The notes: a model not told the origin generated them from the letters alone. Counted from the stretch's first letter, positions 33,787-43,381 are shown. The stretch: DNA of 64,000 nt from Planctomycetota bacterium (GCA_018242525.1 JAFEBS010000019.1:248001-312000); one strand, 5' to 3'. Program-made: numbers and translations.

Positions 33787-34752
33787 TTAGAATTCGCCGA
33801 TGACCTGTCCATCGTCCCGGGACGACAGTCGCAACAGCGTGTTCAAGTCCAGGTTGTTGGAGAGGAATCGAGTTGCTCCGTCCCCCATCAGTACGTGAGC
33901 TCCACCCACATGTGCGGAACGCAGCGGCAGATTCGCTTCCCATGTGTGAACAGCACCAGCGGGAGTTCCCTGGGTGTTGATCGGCCAGCGTACGGTGGTG
34001 ACTCCTGTACTCCACGAATCCGGGGCACCGGACCAGGGATTCTGGCTGATGGTGAAACCACCCCAGGCTCCGTAGTAGTTGGACCGAAGATCCGTTTTTG
34101 CGGTTCCACTGGTCGTGGTCATGTCCGAGTTCTCACCCAGAATCAGCGTGTTCGACGTTCCATCGGTTGCCGACGAGATATTCAAGCTCTGGAACACGCC
34201 CATCATCCCGTTTGCCCCGTAATACCCGCCATCGTAGTTGCTGGTGCTGACGACATTGGCTCGCCCCGCAGGATCTGGATACGCCCCGCCGATCGATACG
34301 TAGTCAATCAATTGAGGATTGCCGCCGCTCCAGCATTGTTCAGAACCGGCCAATCCGGTGATTGGACAGGGACTCGACGGACAATTCCAGCCGGGCAGTT
34401 TGATCCCCTGCAAAACCGTGTTGTTTCCGGAATACGGGGCGGTGAAGCTGGCGCTGAAATCGACCCTGTTGAACAACGGTGCCTGATCCAGTTGCGGAAG
34501 CAACGCGAACCGCCAATTCGGCCGGCTGACACTCCCCTGGGCTCCAATCGGAAACCGGTTGAAGATGTCGTGGTAATTGTGCAGCGCCAATCCCAACTGC
34601 TTCAGACTATTCTTGCACTGTGTTCTGCGTGCCGCTTCGCGAGCCTGCTGAACGGCGGGCAGCAACAGGGCAATCAGCACGGCGATGATCGCGATCACCA
34701 CCAGCAGCTCAATCAACGTGAATCCGAGCCTGCGAAACAAACGGGTCGTCAT
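33787..34752 (-). CDS. DUF1559 pseudopilin-like protein, copy B
   Basis: 321 residues from ATG 34752 (MTTRLFRRLGFTLIELLVVI) with GGAGT ribosome site. A type IV pilin/type II pseudopilin leader (G-FTLIELLVVIAIIAVLIAL) is cleaved by prepilin peptidase after Gly10. The DUF1559 β-rich domain follows (PAVQQAREAARRTQCKNSLK-QLGLALHNYHD … GTSNTLILGEN … GGAHVLMGDGATRFLSNNLD). DUF1559 families are greatly expanded in planctomycetes; the function is unproven. Same length and order as copy A at 35874-36839. Confidence 0.93.
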   Translation of the reverse strand: MTTRLFRRLGFTLIELLVVIAIIAVLIALLLPAVQQAREAARRTQCKNSLKQLGLALHNYHDIFNRFPIGAQGSVSRPNWRFALLPQLDQAPLFNRVDFSASFTAPYSGNNTVLQGIKLPGWNCPSSPCPITGLAGSEQCWSGGNPQLIDYVSIGGAYPDPAGRANVVSTSNYDGGYYGANGMMGVFQSLNISSATDGTSNTLILGENSDMTTTSGTAKTDLRSNYYGAWGGFTISQNPWSGAPDSWSTGVTTVRWPINTQGTPAGAVHTWEANLPLRSAHVGGAHVLMGDGATRFLSNNLDLNTLLRLSSRDDGQVIGEF

Positions 34753-35371
34753 TGACACTCCTTCGGTCCAGAAAAAAGGGACCACGATGAAACACACACG
34801 CGTAACAACTGATGTGGCAAAAGATGGATTCAGTAAAACATTTGAATCAAACTTGGCCTTTGCCCATTCACGCCGCAGGTCTCACAGTGCAAATGAAATT
34901 CCTGGAGGCCTGAAACCACGTCTGCCATCGGGAATCCGAAGAGCGGCGACTTTGATCGGTCCGGATTTTCCGATCACGAAAGCAAGTTGCCCGCACACGT
35001 GCCTAATCTCGTGGCGATGAGAGCACGAATGGGTCCCAGGCGCTTCGGTTTCCCGTTCTTTGACGGCGGGCTGAGATGTTTTCGGATTGAGCGCCGCACG
35101 GGAAAGTGGCGCAATGCATCGCACGGGACAATGAGCCGAGGCCGCTCAAGTACTCGTGACCGACTGCATCCCGACGATGATCGGGGGCTGGCCAAAAATG
35201 CGATCAAGTGAGCGGCACGGCACCGGCCACCGGTCATTCGGGTGCGAGCGAGAATACACCCGCGGCTAGTGCCTTTTGGCTCACAAAGGAATTGCCATTG
35301 GGCGCGAGTCAGCGAGGGCCCGGCGTTACAAGGCGACTGCTTTGTGCATCCGGACCCAGGCATCTGAAAAC
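34753..35371. other. Intergenic region between the two DUF1559/lipoprotein cassettes
   Basis: About 620 bases with no convincing gene. Frames here are not protein-like. The right side (35000-35370) has no obvious repeats; the promoter for copy B should lie near 34790-34870, which is AT-richer. Confidence 0.5.
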
Positions 35372-35782
35372 TTAATCGAGCTTGAAATCAAACTTGTTCT
35401 CACCCGGCTTGATTTCGGCTGTCAGGCCGCTGGTGCTCTCACTTTGGTACTTGGCATCAATCGTTGTTGGTTTCGCCTCGGGAGGAGCTTCGCCCAGCAT
35501 CGGTGGCTTCGTAATTCGAGGTGGCGCCAGGAAGACTCGATAGTTTGCCGGAGGGATTCCCGACGTGATTTCATATTGCCCGTCGGCGTTCAGGGTGCCA
35601 TTTCCTGAATAGCCCTTTTCCGCCGCCACAAAGTAGATTTCCCCCTCCGTCACTGGTTTTTCACCATGAGTCACCACGCCCTTCACTTTGGCGGACGGTG
35701 GTGGCCCGGAAGGGCCGCAACCAGTGATCGCGATCGCTCCCAACAGCAGACACAATGATCGAACAACCGAGGGTCTCAACAC
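35372..35782 (-). CDS. Small lipoprotein, copy A of a duplicated pair
   Basis: 136 residues from GTG 35782 (AAAGGA upstream). Lipobox AITGC (…LLLGAIAITGC) is followed by GPSGPPPSAK and a transthyretin-like β-domain (GVVTHGEKPVTEGEIYFVAA … GIPPANYRVFLAPPRITKPP). It parallels the copy at 33341-33751 across its length. It lies 91 bases downstream of the DUF1559 copy A gene on the same strand. Confidence 0.85.
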   Translation of the reverse strand: MLRPSVVRSLCLLLGAIAITGCGPSGPPPSAKVKGVVTHGEKPVTEGEIYFVAAEKGYSGNGTLNADGQYEITSGIPPANYRVFLAPPRITKPPMLGEAPPEAKPTTIDAKYQSESTSGLTAEIKPGENKFDFKLD

Positions 35783-35873
35783 GGTGTTTCCTTTAAGAAT
35801 CAGAGAGACACAGCAAATCGCGAATCGTGAGATCACACGCCCACGGACCGCTGACAACCACAATCCACGATGC

Positions 35874-36839
35874 TCAGAATTCCCCGATCGTCTGGCCATC
35901 ATCGCGTGCAGCCAGCCGCAACAACACGTTCAAATCCAGATTGTTGGAAAGAAAACGGGTCGCGCCGTCGGAGAGCAGCACATGCGCGCCTCCGGTGTGG
36001 GCCGATCGGAGTGGCAAGTTGGCTTCCCACGTATGAACTGCTCCCGCAGGCGTGGACTGAATGTTGATCGGGTAACGAACCGTTGTCACTCCGGTGCTCC
36101 AGGTGTCGGGTGCCCCGCTCCAGGGATTGGTCGGGATGGAGAATCCGCCCCAGGCACCGTAGTAGTTGGAGCGAATGTCGGTTCTCGTTGTCCCCGCAGT
36201 CGTAAAGTCCGAGTTCTCGCCGACGAGCAGTGTGTTGGATGTACCGTCCGTACAGACAGACAGGTTGTTGCACGTCGCCACGCTCAACATGCCATTGGCA
36301 CCGTAAATGCCTCCGTCGTAATTGCTGGTACTGTTGACGGTCGCTCGTCCGCCTGGATCAGGGCAGGCTCCCCCGATCCCCACATAATCCGCTTGCTGCG
36401 GGTTGCCGCCAGACCATCCGCCACCTTCCGTGCCAGGAAGTCCCGTCTGCACACAGGGACTGGAAGGACAATTCCAACCGGGCAGCTTCGTTCCCTGCAG
36501 AACGGTATTGTTTCCACCAAACGGAGCACGGAAGTCCTGCCCGAAATCGAGTCTGTTGAACAGCGGTGCCTGATCCATTTGTGGAAACACTGCGACACGC
36601 CAATTCGGCCGCACGACGCTCCCTTGTGCTCCAATTGGAAGCCGGTTGTAGATGTCGTGGTAATTATGCAGTGCCAATCCCAACTGCTTCAGATTGTTCT
36701 TGCATTGCGTTCTGCGTGCCGCCTCGCGAGCCTGCTGAACAGCAGGCAACAATAACGCGATCAGAACTGCGATGATGGCGATCACGACCAGCAACTCAAT
36801 CAATGTAAACCCAAGCCGGCGAAACAACTGACGAGCCAT
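35874..36839 (-). CDS. DUF1559 pseudopilin-like protein, copy A
   Basis: 321 residues from ATG 36839 (MARQLFRRLGFTLIELLVVI); an upstream extension to 36917 is not protein-like. Pseudopilin leader as in copy B, with strongly similar sequence (AAGAVHTWEANLPLRSAHTG, GATRFLSNNLDLNVLLRLAA versus copy B GATRFLSNNLDLNTLLRLSS). It and the following lipoprotein form cassette A of a tandem duplication. Confidence 0.93.
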   Translation of the reverse strand: MARQLFRRLGFTLIELLVVIAIIAVLIALLLPAVQQAREAARRTQCKNNLKQLGLALHNYHDIYNRLPIGAQGSVVRPNWRVAVFPQMDQAPLFNRLDFGQDFRAPFGGNNTVLQGTKLPGWNCPSSPCVQTGLPGTEGGGWSGGNPQQADYVGIGGACPDPGGRATVNSTSNYDGGIYGANGMLSVATCNNLSVCTDGTSNTLLVGENSDFTTAGTTRTDIRSNYYGAWGGFSIPTNPWSGAPDTWSTGVTTVRYPINIQSTPAGAVHTWEANLPLRSAHTGGAHVLLSDGATRFLSNNLDLNVLLRLAARDDGQTIGEF

Positions 36840-36962
36840 GCGAAACTCCTTCCGACCAGTAACAAACCAGAAATGAATTACGAAACGGTAATGATTGATG
36901 TAACGTTGCTTATACACCCGTGGTTCGGGCAGAGCAACTGGAATTCCTCGCGAGGATTCTGA

Positions 36963-38246
36963 TCAGCCGGCATCCACATAAGGACCACGAAAGAACCCGC
37001 TGTCCGCTGGTGCCGAGTACTTGACCCCCAGCGCGGGATTGCTGATGATCTTGCCTCCTTCATGTAACGATTGCATGGCCAGATCGGTCATCGTGGAGGT
37101 CAGTAGAGTCCGCTCGACCGGATATGGCGAACGACCGGATGCGAAGAACTTCTCGATGTTGTACGTCAGTGGATCAAAGAACCGCGCCCCCGGTGGTGCC
37201 GGCAGGTAGAAGCAACTGGAGACCGGTTCGGTCCGATCTGCAACCCGCGCCCCAATGGCGAACTCCGAAGTTTGTTCGATCAGATTCAACACGGCACCGC
37301 GTGTTCCGTCCTGGTATTCGACCAGGACCGCCTGCGGCTGCAGAACATTTTCGCGCAGGGGGCCCGTGTTTCGGCTCGCGCACCGCGACAGCGCGGCATC
37401 CAGCAGACGCTCTGACCAGCGACCTTGATCTCCCGCCTTCCAGACCGCCTCACCCTGCAGGAACTGGACGGATTTGACCCCGGTTTCCCCCCCGTGCCGT
37501 CGTTCCAGCATGCACTGCAGCACCTCCAGTGCATGGAACAAATAGATCTCCACGGTCCCCCGATCAAAACCAAAACAAACAACCGCTTCTTCAAACCGGG
37601 TTCCAACCGGCGGTTCGATTTCGGGACGACGCCACGTCACCGGCAGCGACGAACCTGCCATCAGACCAAATTTCATCTGCCGCGCCGTATCCACCATCTT
37701 CGCGGCCAATCGATGGTCATAGGACAGGTGCTTGTCCACAAACACGGGTACGCTGCGACCAGCCTGCTTGAAAACATCGACAATCTGTTCAAAGAATTCG
37801 TAACGCGGATACAGAATCTGGCCACGGTCGTTCGTCGGGTAGTCGCCATGTTCAATGATCAGCAGTACGGCATCCACATCCAGGCCGTTGTTGGCCCCCA
37901 GTGCCTCGGGAATCGTTTTCGTCAGTTCGATCTGATGTGTCTTGCAGACACTGGGTCCCAGGTCGTTTTCCGGTTGCTGGTGATTCCACATTCGAACCAG
38001 GTCGAACGGAGGCTGGTGATGAAAACCATTCCGCGTGTAGCCATGAATGAAGCGACCGGCAATGTGATACGCATGCGAGCGCAGGCGGTAGATCGAATTG
38101 ATCGCGGCAACGCGCGGACGTCGCACCGTTGAGGCCGGCTTCACGACTGATGGATTTTCAGCCGCCAGCAGGGTTCCGCTCACCAGCGCGGCCGAGGATG
38201 CTCCCAGAAACTGACGACGGGACACGGACTGCGGGATTTCCGGCAT
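36963..38246 (-). CDS. Tat-exported protein of unknown function
   Basis: 427 residues. Twin-arginine signal VSRRQFLGASSAALVSGTLL (about 8-27). The mature part (RPRVAAINSIYRLRSHAYHI, MWNHQQPENDLG, DAVLLIIEHGDYPTNDRGQI, YPRYEFFEQIVDVFK, VFVDKHLSYDHRLAAKMVDT) has alternating hydrophobic strands and helices, suggesting an α/β fold, and includes His/Asp motifs (EHGDYP, DKHLSYDH). I do not recognise the family, though similar secreted proteins are common in planctomycetes. There is no close partner: neighbours on both sides are separated by more than 120 bases. Confidence 0.75.
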   Translation of the reverse strand: MPEIPQSVSRRQFLGASSAALVSGTLLAAENPSVVKPASTVRRPRVAAINSIYRLRSHAYHIAGRFIHGYTRNGFHHQPPFDLVRMWNHQQPENDLGPSVCKTHQIELTKTIPEALGANNGLDVDAVLLIIEHGDYPTNDRGQILYPRYEFFEQIVDVFKQAGRSVPVFVDKHLSYDHRLAAKMVDTARQMKFGLMAGSSLPVTWRRPEIEPPVGTRFEEAVVCFGFDRGTVEIYLFHALEVLQCMLERRHGGETGVKSVQFLQGEAVWKAGDQGRWSERLLDAALSRCASRNTGPLRENVLQPQAVLVEYQDGTRGAVLNLIEQTSEFAIGARVADRTEPVSSCFYLPAPPGARFFDPLTYNIEKFFASGRSPYPVERTLLTSTMTDLAMQSLHEGGKIISNPALGVKYSAPADSGFFRGPYVDAG

Positions 38247-38382
38247 GAGGGGTCTCCTGTTGGGCGGGTCGTCTTCGAGCGGAGGTGTGACAGCGTAACC
38301 AAATCAATCCCCGCTTGGCCAACCATACCCGCCCTTGAATCCGGCGAGTACAATTCACAGATCACCCTAACAGGAGTCGACC

Positions 38383-40416
38383 ATTACCACTGCCGCGCAT
38401 CGCCATTCGCACTCAACACACCAACCGGCCCGTGGTGCCGAATCCGATGATTCGGCTCGCTGGACACTTTTCATGGGTCCGGCAATCTGCCTGTTGATGG
38501 TGATTGTCGGTGTCTGCATTGACCTGTACTTCCCGGCCGGTGATTCGAACAACATCAACTGGCCGCCAGGTCGCGTCGCGTCCCTGACAGCATTCCTGAT
38601 CGCGTTTGTGGCCGGGGGAACTCATATTTCGGGTCATGCGGTCGACGACCTGCGCAACGGGCGGGTCACCATCGATCTGTTGATGATCCTGGCTGCGGTG
38701 GGTGCGGCAGCAATCGGCGATTGGGCGGAGGGAGCGATTCTGCTGTTCCTGTTTTCGTTGTCGCATGCCCTCGAGCACTTTGTCCTGGGCCGAACCCGCC
38801 GCGCCATCCGCGCACTGATGCAGTTAACCCCGGAGGAGGCGATCGTCCTGCGAAATGGTCAGGAACGGACGATTCCGGTGGAGGCATTGAACTTCGGGGA
38901 CACCGTCATTGTCCTGCCCTCCGCCCGCATTCCCGCCGATGGCACGGTCACATTGGGACGCACCAGCGTCGATCAATCCCCCATGACGGGAGAATCGATG
39001 CCGGTCGAGAAGAATGTGGGTGACCCAGTGTTCGCCGGGACACTGAATCAACAGGGCCTGATCCAGATCGAAGTGATCCGTGCCGCCAGTGAATCGACAT
39101 TGGCTCGCATGGTGAAGCTGGTGGAAGAGGCTCAATCCGAGCGGGCCGCCAGCCAACAGTTCACGGATTGGTTTGGACAAACCTATACCTGGGTGGTCCT
39201 GGCGGTATCGCTGTGTGTACTGTGGGTTGGTTCCATCATCTTGCACGAATCGTTCTCCGATGCGTTTTATCGTGCCATGACAGTGCTGGTGGTGGCTTCG
39301 CCCTGTGCCGTGGTGATTTCCATTCCAGCGGCCATCCTGTCTGCCATTACCAGTGCGGCCCGCGGCGGAGTGCTGTTCAAGGGGGGCTCGCACCTGGAGC
39401 GTGCAGCCCTGTTGAAAGTCATGGCGTTCGACAAGACCGGCACGCTGACACTGGGTCGGCCACGCCTGGTGGACATCGTCCCCGCCCCGGGCATCCCTGA
39501 ACTGAAGCTGCTGTCAGCAGGTGCGGCGCTGGAAAAGCATTCCGAACATCCCCTGGCCCGGGCAATCGTGGAGGCGGCAGACGAACGGGAACTGATCGTC
39601 CCGGATGCCCATTCCGTTGAAGCCATCGTGGGTCATGGCATCATCGGTACCTGGAACGGCCAGAATCTTCGCGCCGGGAAGGTGAGCTGGTTTCGCGACA
39701 ATCAGATCACTCTGGACGAGGATCTCCTGCGACAAGTAGACACCTTACAGTCTGCCGGAAAGACCGTGATTTGCGTGAGTGATGAATCCCGCGCCTGGGG
39801 GTTACTGGCCGTCGCGGATACTCTGCGACCAACCGCCAGCGCCGCGGTACAGCAACTTCGTCAGTTGGGGCTGTCGCCGCTGGTCATGCTGTCGGGAGAT
39901 CACCCCGCCGTGGCGGGCCGGATCGCGGGCGAACTGGGAATCGAGTTTCAGGGTAGCCTGCTGCCGGAAGACAAACTTCGAATCATCGAGACCCTGCGAC
40001 GTGAGCATGGCCCGGTCGGAATGATCGGTGACGGAATGAACGATGCCCCGTCACTGGCTGCCGCCGACGTCGGTTTTTCGCTGGGTGGTGCCGGCACGGA
40101 TGTCGCCCTGGAAACGGCCGACATCGTCCTGCTGGCGGACGATCTGCGACGACTCCCCTATGCGATCGCACTCGCCCGACAAACCCAGCAGATCATCCGT
40201 CAGAACCTGGCCCTGGCATTTTCCGTCATGGGTCTGCTGCTGATCGCCGCGACGGTGACCCGGCTGCCACTGCCGCTGGCGGTGATGGGCCACGAGGGAA
40301 GTACCGTCGCTGTGATCCTGAATGGACTGAGACTGCTGGCGTTCCCCAAGCCCAAACCGCTTGCAGGTGAACTGCTTGATTCTGGCGATTCCAATCGATC
40401 TGACCTCCCCGGCTGA
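38383..40416 (+). CDS. P1B-4-type heavy-metal P-type ATPase, probably starting at ATT
   Basis: Core motifs (numbered from ATT): TGES phosphatase loop (MTGESMPVEK), SPC metal motif at 306-308 (VVASPCAVVISIPAA), phosphorylated Asp350 in DKTGTL, HP motif (KHSEHPLARA), GDGMNDAPSLA, and HEGST near 637 followed by NGLRLL. SPC plus HEG-T and no HMA domain mark the P1B-4 group (Co/Zn/Cd/Fe exporters such as CtpD and CzcP). ATG 38473 lacks a ribosome site. AGGAG at 38372-38376 is six bases from ATT 38383, the only plausible upstream start; it adds 30 residues including HRHSHSTHQ, a His-rich metal-binding tail. Total 677 residues. If ATT is wrong, use 38473. Confidence 0.85.
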   Translation: MTTAAHRHSHSTHQPARGAESDDSARWTLFMGPAICLLMVIVGVCIDLYFPAGDSNNINWPPGRVASLTAFLIAFVAGGTHISGHAVDDLRNGRVTIDLLMILAAVGAAAIGDWAEGAILLFLFSLSHALEHFVLGRTRRAIRALMQLTPEEAIVLRNGQERTIPVEALNFGDTVIVLPSARIPADGTVTLGRTSVDQSPMTGESMPVEKNVGDPVFAGTLNQQGLIQIEVIRAASESTLARMVKLVEEAQSERAASQQFTDWFGQTYTWVVLAVSLCVLWVGSIILHESFSDAFYRAMTVLVVASPCAVVISIPAAILSAITSAARGGVLFKGGSHLERAALLKVMAFDKTGTLTLGRPRLVDIVPAPGIPELKLLSAGAALEKHSEHPLARAIVEAADERELIVPDAHSVEAIVGHGIIGTWNGQNLRAGKVSWFRDNQITLDEDLLRQVDTLQSAGKTVICVSDESRAWGLLAVADTLRPTASAAVQQLRQLGLSPLVMLSGDHPAVAGRIAGELGIEFQGSLLPEDKLRIIETLRREHGPVGMIGDGMNDAPSLAAADVGFSLGGAGTDVALETADIVLLADDLRRLPYAIALARQTQQIIRQNLALAFSVMGLLLIAATVTRLPLPLAVMGHEGSTVAVILNGLRLLAFPKPKPLAGELLDSGDSNRSDLPG

Positions 40417-40446
40417 TTCCCAACTCTCCACGAAAGCGGATTCCTG

Positions 40447-41529
40447 ATGGTCCCGTCCACTGCCACCTATCGAATCCTGGATGCTGCCGCCAACCGCGCG
40501 GGTGAGGGATTACGGGTGGTCGAAGAGTATGCCCGCTTCGGTCTGAACGATGCGCATCTGTCACGCCTGCTGAAGGAATGCCGCCATGAACTGACGACGG
40601 CGCTGGCGGTGATTCCTGAATCCAGTCGGCTGGCCGCTCGAGACACACTCGGTGATGTGGGTACCAGCATTGGAACGGCAGCGGAATACCAACGGGGGAC
40701 GGTCCTTGACGTGGTTCGCGCCTCGTTCAAACGGGTACAGGAGGCGCTGCGGACACTGGAAGAATACGGGAAGCTGATCCAGCCGATCGCCGGCAGTCCG
40801 GCTTTCGCCCCGCGCATTGAGCAGGTGCGATACCGGATCTACACCGCGGAAAAGCTGGTTCTCAGAACTGCGACATCCGTAGAGCGATTCCACGACCGCA
40901 ATCTGTACCTGCTGGTCACCGGCACATCCTGTCTTCATGGACTCGAAACGACCGTTCACGCGGCGATTGCCGCTGGAGTGCGAATTATCCAATTGCGGGA
41001 AAAGCAACTGGCCGACCGGGCACTTCTGGAACAGGCACGACGCCTGCGCGACTGGACGGCGACCGCTGACGTGCTGTTGATCATTAACGACCGGCCGGAC
41101 ATCGCGGTTCTCGCCGAAGCCGATGGAGTTCACGTGGGTCAGGACGAACTGACGGTCCGCGATGCCCGCCAGATAGTCGGTCCCGACCGGTTGATCGGGG
41201 TCTCCACGCATACCATTGATCAGGCTCGACAGGCGGTGCTGGACGGTGCCGATTATCTTGGAGTCGGGCCGACATTCCCCAGCGGCACCAAGTCCTTCGA
41301 TCACTTCGCCGGCCTGGATTTCGTCCGACAGGTCGCCGCCGAGATCACGCTGCCCTGGTTTGCCATTGGCGGAATCGACGTGACGAATGTGGATTCGGTG
41401 ATCCAGGCGGGTGGCACTCGAGTGGCTGTGAGTAGTGCCGTGTGCAGCGCCGCCGATCCGTCGCAGGCCGCCGCCGGCCTGGTGCGACAATTGAGACGTC
41501 CTGCAGATTCTCTGGAAAAACCAGGTTAA
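40447..41529 (+). CDS. thiE: Bifunctional ThiD2-ThiE thiamine phosphate synthase
   Basis: 360 residues. Residues about 5-130 (YRILDAAANRAGEGLRVVEE-YARFGLND … ARDTLGDVGTSIGT … RASFKRVQEALRTLEEYGKL) match the ThiD2 domain found at the N-terminus of some ThiE proteins. From about 150 the thiamine-phosphate synthase barrel begins: LYLLVTG, IQLREKQLADR, LLIINDRPDIA, ADGVHVGQDE, VSTHTIDQA, DYLGVGPTFPSGTK, WFAIGGI. It joins HMP-pyrophosphate and the thiazole phosphate. No TPP riboswitch is visible in the 30-base upstream gap. Confidence 0.92.
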   Translation: MVPSTATYRILDAAANRAGEGLRVVEEYARFGLNDAHLSRLLKECRHELTTALAVIPESSRLAARDTLGDVGTSIGTAAEYQRGTVLDVVRASFKRVQEALRTLEEYGKLIQPIAGSPAFAPRIEQVRYRIYTAEKLVLRTATSVERFHDRNLYLLVTGTSCLHGLETTVHAAIAAGVRIIQLREKQLADRALLEQARRLRDWTATADVLLIINDRPDIAVLAEADGVHVGQDELTVRDARQIVGPDRLIGVSTHTIDQARQAVLDGADYLGVGPTFPSGTKSFDHFAGLDFVRQVAAEITLPWFAIGGIDVTNVDSVIQAGGTRVAVSSAVCSAADPSQAAAGLVRQLRRPADSLEKPG

Positions 41530-41605
41530 TGAATTGCAGTCCTGTCCGGTCAGTGTGCTGGCGGCGACGGAAACGTTCCTCACAGCACTTTCGGCAGGAC
41601 AAGCC

Positions 41606-42427
41606 ATGCACACAACCGAACAGCTTCAGCGCGAGTATGACCGGCTGGTTCAACACGGGACAGTCCTGGCCGGCGGACTGACCGAACTGGCGCAGCGAGC
41701 CACGGTGTACCACCATCTGTATGAGGATTCCGGGCGAAATCATATATTCCCGTTGATCGCCGCTCACGGAGCCTTATGGGCTCGCGGGTACTTTTCGTTC
41801 GGCCGGAACCTTGGCCGAGCCCTGGCCTGGCAGTTTCCGTTTTCGACGGCACGTCGTCACGAAGCCCTGGCCGGACTGCAGTCGTTCGCGGATGCCTTTC
41901 GAGAAATCAACCGTCGAGTTTGCGTGGATACTTACGCCTCATACCACTTCACCGCTCAATTCGGCAATCACCCCGAGGCAGGTCGATTTGTCCGCCCGTC
42001 GTTGCTGCAGGGATTAAACGGTCTGCACCAGGCCAATCGCGAGGGACGCCAACTTTCGGACGCGGAAAAGCGAACTGTGTTTGAGGCTCATTTTCTGAAT
42101 GAACAGGAGCATGTCGTTGGTCCACGTGTCGCACAGGCCATCGAGAACTTCGACTGGCCCCTGATGCAGTTCCTGGCATTGCGACCGCTGGTCCGATTTG
42201 CCTACTTTCCACACGGGACGTCTTTCTGGTTTCGACATTTCGACAATGCCGCGGAACGAATCCAAAGGGGGCTGAGGGCCTTCGATCTCGGCGCCCGTGT
42301 CGGATGGCGGCACGTCGAATCAACACTTCGTACATACGGAGTCTTGCCACAGGCCTTCTTCGCCGGATCGGCCCGCTACTTTGCTGATTTGCGGTCTGCG
42401 GTGCTGACTCAAGGTTTTGCGACCTGA
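41606..42427 (+). CDS. Protein of unknown function downstream of thiE
   Basis: 273 residues from ATG 41606 (MHTTEQLQREYDRLVQHGTV); an earlier frame start at 41534 has no ribosome site. Soluble and helical, with many aromatic residues, Arg and His (VYHHLYEDSGRNHIFPLIAA, YASYHFTAQFGNH, VRFAYFPHGTSFWFRHFDNA). No signal peptide or recognisable domain. The gene begins 76 bases after thiE on the same strand and may be co-transcribed. The family is not known to me. Confidence 0.7.
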   Translation: MHTTEQLQREYDRLVQHGTVLAGGLTELAQRATVYHHLYEDSGRNHIFPLIAAHGALWARGYFSFGRNLGRALAWQFPFSTARRHEALAGLQSFADAFREINRRVCVDTYASYHFTAQFGNHPEAGRFVRPSLLQGLNGLHQANREGRQLSDAEKRTVFEAHFLNEQEHVVGPRVAQAIENFDWPLMQFLALRPLVRFAYFPHGTSFWFRHFDNAAERIQRGLRAFDLGARVGWRHVESTLRTYGVLPQAFFAGSARYFADLRSAVLTQGFAT

Positions 42428-42682
42428 CAGCCCGAACGATTGACGTACGGCCACGGATGAAACACGGATATCACACGGATTCACCGAGTGTCATCGGCAT
42501 CAAACCCGACCGTGCCGTTGTTCCCAGCACAAAACCGTCATCCGGACTGAGTGGATTCAGCGAACACAAACTGGGCCAGCTCGTCATCACTTCCAATCAG
42601 GGCGGCAGGATTGTCCCGACAACCGGGCTGCGGATACCATGTGCCGCGACCCGCTTCTGTCCCTGATTGAGAAAGCCTTGAT

Positions 42683-43213
42683 ATGAAATCGATGTTGCCG
42701 ATTGTGTTCGCACTGCTCACCGGACTGTTCTGGGGGACTTATGGCCCCGTACTCTCCCAGGCACGTTTCTTCGAAAAGAGTGCTTTCAAACCGTACGTGA
42801 TGATTGGCGTGGCGTACCTGGTGTGGGGCGTCCTGGGCGGCCTGATTGGCATGGCCAGTACGAAGAAGGAGGGCGAGGCCCTGATGTCCTTCACTCAGGC
42901 CGGGATGTTCTGGGGTTTCGCCGCCGGAACACTCGGTGCCTGGGGAGCTCTCACGTTGACCCTGGCGATGTTCACCGGTGGTACCGCCATGCCACAAGTC
43001 GTCATGCCGATTGTCTTCGGTACCGCAGTCTCGGTCAGTGCTATTACCGCGGCGTTCACCACCAAGGCTGACACCAATCCGCTGATGTGGGTGGGAATCG
43101 CCGGAATGGCCGTGTGCATCGTCGTGGTGGCCTACTTCACGCCGCATCCGCATCCCCCTGCGAAGCCAGGTGCCCCCGCCAATCCGCATCCTGCGGCCGA
43201 TACCAAGGCCTGA
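42683..43213 (+). CDS. Small multi-pass membrane protein, EamA/GRP-like
   Basis: 176 residues with about five hydrophobic helices: MLPIVFALLTGLFWGTYGPV, VMIGVAYLVWGVLGGLIGMA, WGFAAGTLGAWGALTLTLAM, VVMPIVFGTAVSVSAITAAF, WVGIAGMAVCIVVVAYFT. The Pro/His tail PHPHPPAKPGAPANPHPA is unusual. The fold resembles half of a DMT/EamA-type transporter, but the family assignment is weak. It precedes the lactate permease by 168 bases. Confidence 0.7.
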   Translation: MKSMLPIVFALLTGLFWGTYGPVLSQARFFEKSAFKPYVMIGVAYLVWGVLGGLIGMASTKKEGEALMSFTQAGMFWGFAAGTLGAWGALTLTLAMFTGGTAMPQVVMPIVFGTAVSVSAITAAFTTKADTNPLMWVGIAGMAVCIVVVAYFTPHPHPPAKPGAPANPHPAADTKA

Positions 43214-43381
43214 GTCCGTTCATGGAGCAGATCACGAAACGCGGGATCCCCGTCATCGATGAGGCAGGAGTGACGACGCATCGATGCCGGAATTGCCGTG
43301 CAGAGTTCCCACCCCGCTCTTCGCTCCCCCAACACCGTTTCTTCCCTCCGCAGAACACACACCAGCCCGGGGCTCTCGACA

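Noticed and set aside
40417-40446. TPP riboswitch before the ThiD2-ThiE gene
   Set aside because: Only 30 bases separate it from the ATPase stop, too short for the element, and CTGAGA-type THI-box words are absent.
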